Origin: an uncultured Alphaproteobacteria bacterium | GTDB taxonomy: Bacteria > Pseudomonadota > Alphaproteobacteria > Caulobacterales > Caulobacteraceae | Reading direction: 5' to 3' | Assembly: GCA_937920085.1 (NCBI GenBank) | Contig: CALETE010000011.1 | Span: 112,111 to 176,110 of the forward strand | DNA length: 64,000 nt | In this document: positions 59,901 to 64,000 of the stretch, in pieces | How positions within the stretch are numbered: the first letter of the stretch is position 1 | Layout: each line of letters begins with the position of its first letter | Made by a program: the position numbers and the translations under genes | Notes under the pieces: model-generated | What the model was told of the DNA's origin: nothing | Databases searched by the model: none | Seen by the model: the letters and a program-made list of their open reading frames with translations, nothing else

Positions 59901-61990
59901 TCAATTTCGGTGGCGACGAAGTGGGTGGCGAGGGCCTGACCACGACGCCGATCAAGACCGTGGCCCTCTGGTCTGGGGTGGTTGAAACCGGTCTCGACGG
60001 CAAGGCAGTGATCCACCTGCCAGCAGCAGACTTCAACGGCGAGCTTCGGCTCATGGCCGTAGCGTGGACCGATACGGCGGTCGGGGCGACGTCCAAGCCT
60101 ATGACTGTCCGCGAAGCGGTGGTCGCAGACCTGTCCCTGCCACGGTTCCTGGCACCGGGCGATCGGGCCTTTGCGACACTCGAGCTGCACAATCTGGAAG
60201 GCAAGGCCGGGCAATATCTGGCCGAGCTCACCTCGGGTGGCGGGATCATGGCGCCCTTCAAGAAAGCCTTCCAACTGGCCCTCGGCCAAAGGATCGCCGA
60301 GCACATCGCCTTCAATGCCCCCAATCATTCGGGGATCGGCGCGGTCGGCTTCAAGGTCTCCGGACCCGGCTTCAGCACAGGCAAGACCTATCCCCTACAG
60401 ACGCGTCTGGGATGGGGGCCCGTCACCCGGACGACAATGGCGTTACAGAAGGCAGGGGAAACCTACACCCCCAATGCCAACCTAATGTCTGGTCTGGCCG
60501 CAGGGGATGTGTCCTTTCAGGTGAGCTATTCACCCTTCCGCGGATTTGACCCCGGCCCCATTGCCATGGCCCTATCGCGGTATCCCTATGGCTGCACCGA
60601 GCAGACGGTTTCAGGGGCCTATCCCCTGCTCTATGCGTCCGAGGTCTCCTCAGATCCCAAGCTCAAGCGCACCTCTGCTGCCCTGGCGGGGGCCGTAGGC
60701 AAGCTGCTGGATCGCCAAACCCTGGATGGGGCCTTTGGCCTTTGGCGAGTCGGCGATGGCCAAGCCGATGCCTGGCTGGGTGCCTACACCACAGACTTTG
60801 TCATTTCGGCGCAGAAGGCGGGCTTGCCCGTTCCGCAGGACGCCATTGACCGTGCCCTAGGGGCCATGCGCCAGATCTCCCGGCCTGAGGGTTGGAGTTC
60901 AGTGTCCTATCGCCTGCAATACCCGACCTACTGGGCGGGATCTCCGGAAGCCTCGCAGAAAGCGACAGAGGCTATGCGGTCAAGGGCTTCGGCCTATGCC
61001 CTCTATGTTCTGGCCAAGGGCGGTCGAGGCGATCTAGCCCGCCTGCGCTGGTGGCATGATATCCAGCTTAAGTCTGAACCCTCGCCCCTCGCCAAGGCCC
61101 AGATCGGTGCCGGATTGTCGATCATGGGCGACCATGCCCGGGGGCGGTCAGGCTTCCGGCAAGCCATAGCCGCCCTTGGCTACCGCCAGGATGATGACTG
61201 GTACCAAAGCCCGCTCCGTGACCTAGCCGCTATTATCGCCTTGGCCTATGAGTCTGGCGAAGCCGATATCGCCCGCGGCCTACAGAGCCGTTTGGAGAAC
61301 GCGGTCAAGGATCCGGACGCGCTGAACACCCAGGAACAGGCCCGTCTGCTGCAGGCAGCCCACTATATGATGGCAGCGGCGGGACCCGTGAAGGTTACCG
61401 CCCAGGGTGCCTATGCCGCTCCAGGGGCTATGGGCGCGCCGCGGTGGACCGTTGGGCGTCTTGCTCAGGCGCACTTTATCAACGCCGGTGGGCCAATTTG
61501 GCGGATGATTACGGTAACGGGCACGCCCCTGGCGGCACCTGCCACGGTGCAGAATGGACTGGTGCTTACCAAGCGTATGGTCAGCTTCACCGGAGGCGCG
61601 ATTGTTCCCAGTCAGATCCGTCAAGGCGACCGGGTGATCATCGCGATCAGTGGCCGTTCCGGTCAGGGCCGCAGCATGGCCCTGGTGGTGGATGATCCCC
61701 TGCCCGCTGGGTTTGAGATCGAGACGGTCCTTGGCCCTGACGATGCCCAGAGTGGACCCTTCCGCTTCCTTGGAAGTCTGACCACTGCCGACATCCAAGA
61801 AAGTCGCGATGATCGCTATGTGGCGGCCATGTCTTTAGCTGGACACGGAACCTTCGGTTTCGCCTATGTGGCGCGCGCTGTAACCCCTGGCGACTTCCTT
61901 CTGCCGGGGGCTCAAGCCAAAGACATGTATCGACCCGCGATCAACGCACAGACAGCGCCAGGACGCACGGTGATTGCCCCAAGCCACTAG
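56930..61990 (+). CDS. Bacterial alpha-2-macroglobulin, thioester type
   Basis: 1686 residues. One N-terminal membrane helix (about 38-60) anchors it; no lipobox is evident. MG-like domains follow, with the A2M_N signature Y-I-Y-S-D-R-G-I-Y-R-P-G-E-T near 450 and the A2M family block T-D-T-A-V-G near 1045. The thioester motif C-T-E-Q is at about residue 1222 in Y-G-C-T-E-Q. It traps attacking proteases in the periplasm and is usually paired with PBP1C, as here. The stop overlaps the pbpC start by 17 nt. Confidence 0.93.
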   Translation: MSLENEPPHGVETKSDLKGGPGGLGGLIGKLRAGQVSAVLAIGLIVAAFCGGLLTAKAFDGGPRLALNTASQSQGAPWSLFGKPRSADAARRGVPKPEGFAVWRSRIDASKAEPLACIEMTEPLDPGKAYGDFVLLSPDLGHPPAVTVQGSELCIGGVGFNDRRVTLLKGLPGKKGQALAANADVDFTFGEKPPYVGFAGNGVILPREDSDGIGIETVNVTKLHIEVWRVVDRNLVRKTISAPEPTPEGDYVYDEGDDGAGDVGRVVWKGEVPVTASSEGVRATTVFPLGAVLKDMKPGGYVIKARDASGGRSNGENGAMDSNPPAQARRWVMFTDMALSAYGGSDALDVVVRSLKTAKVLPGVSVAVLARNGEDLATGKADASGRIRFDHALLAGEGPGAAKMVMAYGPQGDLAVLDLDRSPVDLSKQSTGGRTSDDSVGGRASASLVDAYIYSDRGIYRPGETLHVNALLRDREVKAVKDRKGAIVVLRPSGVEFKRYPFATAPQGVASADIALPKSAPRGGWTARVDIDGLDKPAGQMSFQVEDFAPQRLAVTALGQQDIPLKADEVRNIQVQARFLYGAAGAGLQTQGEARLKADPNPFPQYEGYSWGDQIATFQEKYLDLGQSVTDGEGHAVATIKASEAGETAQPLMVAFTTSVFEPGGRPVRETLDLKLRTKPLYLGIKVDQGDTSGSGDPTLALNFIAADAQGRRVAASGVSYTLIAENWDYDWFQQNGRWQWRRTNRDAVVQRGTLTIGANQPARIARRLGWGDYRLEAVGAGGVKTTLRFSSGWGAAANDVDAPDFVRVSAGTKTFAQGDTINVTLKPPYAGEAQIAVATDRLIDFKTVTVGKGGTTVRLKTDGTWGGGAYILVSVIQPRDPVSSPKPKRALGLIYVALDPQSRKLTVALDTPEKLNSRATLDVPITIRGAGFGGRARVTLAAVDEGILQLTKFKSPDPLKWFFGKKALTVDYRDDYGRILDANLGAPANVNFGGDEVGGEGLTTTPIKTVALWSGVVETGLDGKAVIHLPAADFNGELRLMAVAWTDTAVGATSKPMTVREAVVADLSLPRFLAPGDRAFATLELHNLEGKAGQYLAELTSGGGIMAPFKKAFQLALGQRIAEHIAFNAPNHSGIGAVGFKVSGPGFSTGKTYPLQTRLGWGPVTRTTMALQKAGETYTPNANLMSGLAAGDVSFQVSYSPFRGFDPGPIAMALSRYPYGCTEQTVSGAYPLLYASEVSSDPKLKRTSAALAGAVGKLLDRQTLDGAFGLWRVGDGQADAWLGAYTTDFVISAQKAGLPVPQDAIDRALGAMRQISRPEGWSSVSYRLQYPTYWAGSPEASQKATEAMRSRASAYALYVLAKGGRGDLARLRWWHDIQLKSEPSPLAKAQIGAGLSIMGDHARGRSGFRQAIAALGYRQDDDWYQSPLRDLAAIIALAYESGEADIARGLQSRLENAVKDPDALNTQEQARLLQAAHYMMAAAGPVKVTAQGAYAAPGAMGAPRWTVGRLAQAHFINAGGPIWRMITVTGTPLAAPATVQNGLVLTKRMVSFTGGAIVPSQIRQGDRVIIAISGRSGQGRSMALVVDDPLPAGFEIETVLGPDDAQSGPFRFLGSLTTADIQESRDDRYVAAMSLAGHGTFGFAYVARAVTPGDFLLPGAQAKDMYRPAINAQTAPGRTVIAPSH

Positions 61991-64000
61991 GGAAAGGGAT
62001 CGGGTTCGGCGCATTGTCCACGGCCTCCTGGCGCTTCTGGCCCTGGAAAGCTTTGTCTTTGCCTTGGATGCCGCCTTTCCGCCCAATCTGAGCCGTGCTG
62101 AACGGTCCTCGCCGGTGACGTTGGATCGGCGGGGGGCTTGGCTAAGAGCCTTGCCCGTGGAGAACGGGCGTTGGCGAATACGGGCTGATTTGACGCGGAC
62201 AGATCCCGTTTTCCTGAAACGTCTGATCAAAATTGAGGATGCCCGGTTCTGGATCCATCCCGGCGTGGATCCCGTCTCTGTCATCCGCGCGACGGGGTCG
62301 GCCATCCTCCATGGCAGGCCGACCTCCGGGGCTTCGACCCTGACCATGCAGACGGCGCGCCTTCTGGAAAACCACCCCAGAACCCTGGGGGCCAAGGTCA
62401 TAGAAATGATCCGGGCCCTGCAGATCGAGGCCCGCCTCAGCAAGCGGCAGATATTGGCCCTCTATCTGTCCCTGGCACCCTATGGCGGCAATCTGGAAGG
62501 GGTCAGAGCGGCCAGCCTTTCGTATTTCGGCCATGAACCTCAAACCTTGACCCTCGGCGAGCAGGCCTTGCTCATCGCCCTGCCACAGTCGCCTGAAGTG
62601 CGGCGCCCTGACCTAAGGCCCGAAGCCGCCCGAAAGGCTCGCCGTGCCGTGCTCGATAAGATGGTGCGGTCAGGGGCCATTTCATTGGGGGACTCTGTGG
62701 AGGCGGAGACAGACCTCTTGCCCTCGCGGGCACCCTTCCCCGCCCTGGCCTGGCACCTCGCAGGCCAACTGGCGCGCCAGGCACCGGTCAGCCAGGCCTC
62801 GGTCGTCTCGACCCTCGATGCAGCCCTACAATCGCGGCTTGAGCCCCTCGCCGCCAAGGTTGCCAGAGGGCAAGGTCCTGAAGATACCGCCGCTATTTTG
62901 GTGGTCGAAATACCCAATCGCGCCGTGCGCGCAGCCGTCGCCTCAGGTGGCCTGGACCGCCCCGGGGGGTGGATCGACATGACCCAGGCGATCAGGTCGC
63001 CAGGGTCCACCCTCAAGCCCTTCATCTATGGCATGGCCTTTGACGAGGGTCTTGCCGCACCAGATACGATCCTGGAGGACGCTCCAAAGCGGTTCGGCGA
63101 CTATCAGCCAGAGAATTTTGATCGGGTCTTCCACGGAAGGGTCACGGCGCGAGAGGCCCTGACCCACTCCCTGAACATGCCTGCGGTGGAATTGCTGGCC
63201 AAGGTTGATCCCGCAGCCTTCGAGGCGCGGCTGGCAGGCGCAGGGGTCACCTTGGTCCGCCCCAGCAAGGCAACCCATACCCCAGGCCTTGCCCTAGCCC
63301 TGGGGGGGGCGGGGCTCACCCTGCGCGACCTTGTTAGCCTCTATGCCGCCCTGGGCGATGGGGGTATTGCCAAGCCCTTGGCCTGGACCGAAGTCGACGC
63401 GGCCAGCCGACCCAGCCAAGGCGGGCACCGCCTCTTGCGCAAGGATGCCGCCCAACAGGTTCTGGACATCTTGCGGGAAACCCCACCCCCGGTCGGCGTC
63501 ACCGCCAGCGCCCTGACCAAGGGTCGCCCCCTCATGGCCTTTAAGACCGGGACCTCGTACGGATTCCGCGACGCGGTGGCGGCGGGGGTGGTCGGCCGCT
63601 TCGCCATCGTCGTCTGGACTGGTCGCGCAGACGGCGGGGCTCGAGGGGGGCTCACTGGTCGGGATGCCGCCCTGCCTCTGCTGTTTGAAACCGCAGATCT
63701 TTTAGACGCACCGACCTCGGCACCGCGGCCCATTGCCCCCAAAAAGGCACCTGAGGGTCTAGGTGACCTGCAAAAGCCCGACGAGGGTCCACACCTGATC
63801 TTCCCCCCCGATGGTGCCACGGTCCGGGTGGACTCCTTTGGCCCAAAGGCCCGGGGCCTGGTCCTGGCTGCGGGTGGCGAGGACTTGACCTGGTATGTGG
63901 AAGGCCGACCCCTGGCGCGAGACTTGGTCAGCCACCGGGCAATCTGGAAACCTGCCGGACCAGGCTTCTATCGGCTACGGGTCGTCGACGGCCAGGGCCG
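61974..64000 (+). CDS. pbpC: Penicillin-binding protein 1C (3' partial)
   Basis: About 675 codons are visible before the window ends. The frame begins at TTG 61974 inside the end of the alpha-2-macroglobulin gene, the only start that includes the N-terminal membrane helix (H-G-L-L-A-L-L-A-L). The transglycosylase domain has E-D-A-R-F-W-x-H-P-G-V-D near 87 and G-A-S-T-L-T-M-Q near 122. The transpeptidase has S-T-L-K near 345, S-L-N near 401 and K-T-G-T-S near 524. A C-terminal BiPBP_C-like domain starts near 600. It builds or repairs peptidoglycan, and its pairing with the alpha-2-macroglobulin is the usual defence arrangement. Confidence 0.93.
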   Translation, partial: MPQATRERDRVRRIVHGLLALLALESFVFALDAAFPPNLSRAERSSPVTLDRRGAWLRALPVENGRWRIRADLTRTDPVFLKRLIKIEDARFWIHPGVDPVSVIRATGSAILHGRPTSGASTLTMQTARLLENHPRTLGAKVIEMIRALQIEARLSKRQILALYLSLAPYGGNLEGVRAASLSYFGHEPQTLTLGEQALLIALPQSPEVRRPDLRPEAARKARRAVLDKMVRSGAISLGDSVEAETDLLPSRAPFPALAWHLAGQLARQAPVSQASVVSTLDAALQSRLEPLAAKVARGQGPEDTAAILVVEIPNRAVRAAVASGGLDRPGGWIDMTQAIRSPGSTLKPFIYGMAFDEGLAAPDTILEDAPKRFGDYQPENFDRVFHGRVTAREALTHSLNMPAVELLAKVDPAAFEARLAGAGVTLVRPSKATHTPGLALALGGAGLTLRDLVSLYAALGDGGIAKPLAWTEVDAASRPSQGGHRLLRKDAAQQVLDILRETPPPVGVTASALTKGRPLMAFKTGTSYGFRDAVAAGVVGRFAIVVWTGRADGGARGGLTGRDAALPLLFETADLLDAPTSAPRPIAPKKAPEGLGDLQKPDEGPHLIFPPDGATVRVDSFGPKARGLVLAAGGEDLTWYVEGRPLARDLVSHRAIWKPAGPGFYRLRVVDGQG

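Noticed and set aside
61871..61900. TGTAACC in the alpha-2-macroglobulin gene as a sigma-F promoter
   Set aside because: No CGAA-like box at 15-17 bp and it lies within coding sequence.
1..64000. Mobile elements, prophage or CRISPR arrays
   Set aside because: I found no transposase, integrase, phage structural gene or regularly spaced repeats; the coding density and composition are even.

Overview
The window is a compact stretch of chromosome, roughly 60% GC by eye, from an alphaproteobacterium in the order Caulobacterales (Caulobacter, Phenylobacterium, Asticcacaulis or a close relative). The evidence is gene content: a TipF-like degenerate EAL protein, a HisG of about 317 residues beside HisZ and HisS, a SapC-family protein, a DUF3035 lipoprotein, a sigma-F/NrsF pair next to a bufferin (bufABC) operon, an endonuclease-type MutL, and class Ia NrdA/NrdB without an ATP cone. 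I see no rRNA, tRNA, CRISPR array, prophage or insertion sequence. Gene order and codon use look chromosomal and housekeeping throughout.

Layout. 1-7.7 kb: end of tipF, a HAD phosphatase, a MaoC hydratase, ribF, ileS, lspA and a BamF-like lipoprotein, all on +. 7.7-16 kb: TraB/GumN protein, mutL, TipAS-like protein, rsmD, rluB-type pseudouridine synthase, tadA, a Tat-exported dienelactone hydrolase, a small secreted protein with a sigma-F-like promoter, and an aminotransferase. 16-25.7 kb: a tyrosine phosphatase with amn, exported superoxide dismutase, dicarboxylate symporter, nrdB, an LpxR-like protein, nrdA, and a TMEM165-family Mn exporter behind a yybP-ykoY (Mn2+) riboswitch. 25.7-31.3 kb: an OmpA protein with a 29-proline linker, a PCuAC copper chaperone behind an 18-bp palindrome, an M13 peptidase and a flavoprotein. 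31.3-38.4 kb: hisS-hisZ-hisG, an SDR, pgi and an unknown small protein. 38.4-47.5 kb: a DsbD/ScsB reductase, a hotdog protein, SapC, aguA-aguB for agmatine to putrescine, and a large Oar-like TonB receptor. 47.7-51.7 kb: the metal and oxidative stress island. 51.8-64 kb: an outer-membrane-like protein with a Fur-type dyad, a CoA-transferase pair, a 2-oxoglutarate oxygenase, a TadG-like VWA protein, and the alpha-2-macroglobulin/PBP1C pair, the latter cut by the window end.

The most interesting region is 47.7-51.7 kb. A bufferin operon (bufA precursor, bufB MNIO enzyme, bufC partner) diverges from sigF-nrsF, and both sides carry GTAACC-N15/16-CG(A/T)A promoters. The expected fourth gene (DoxX family) survives only as a 63-codon stub joined to bufC by an ATGA overlap. 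It ends 34 bp before msrA, whose own GAAACC-N15-CGTA element lies at the end of the stub. A further TGTAACC-N16-CGAG element at 14175 adds an unrelated secreted protein to the likely regulon.

Other points worth a second look: nrdB has a strong Shine-Dalgarno and ATG that are out of frame with its reading frame; two identical-arm palindromes flank a structured segment after hisG; and the nrdA upstream region clusters CtrA-like and GANTC sites.
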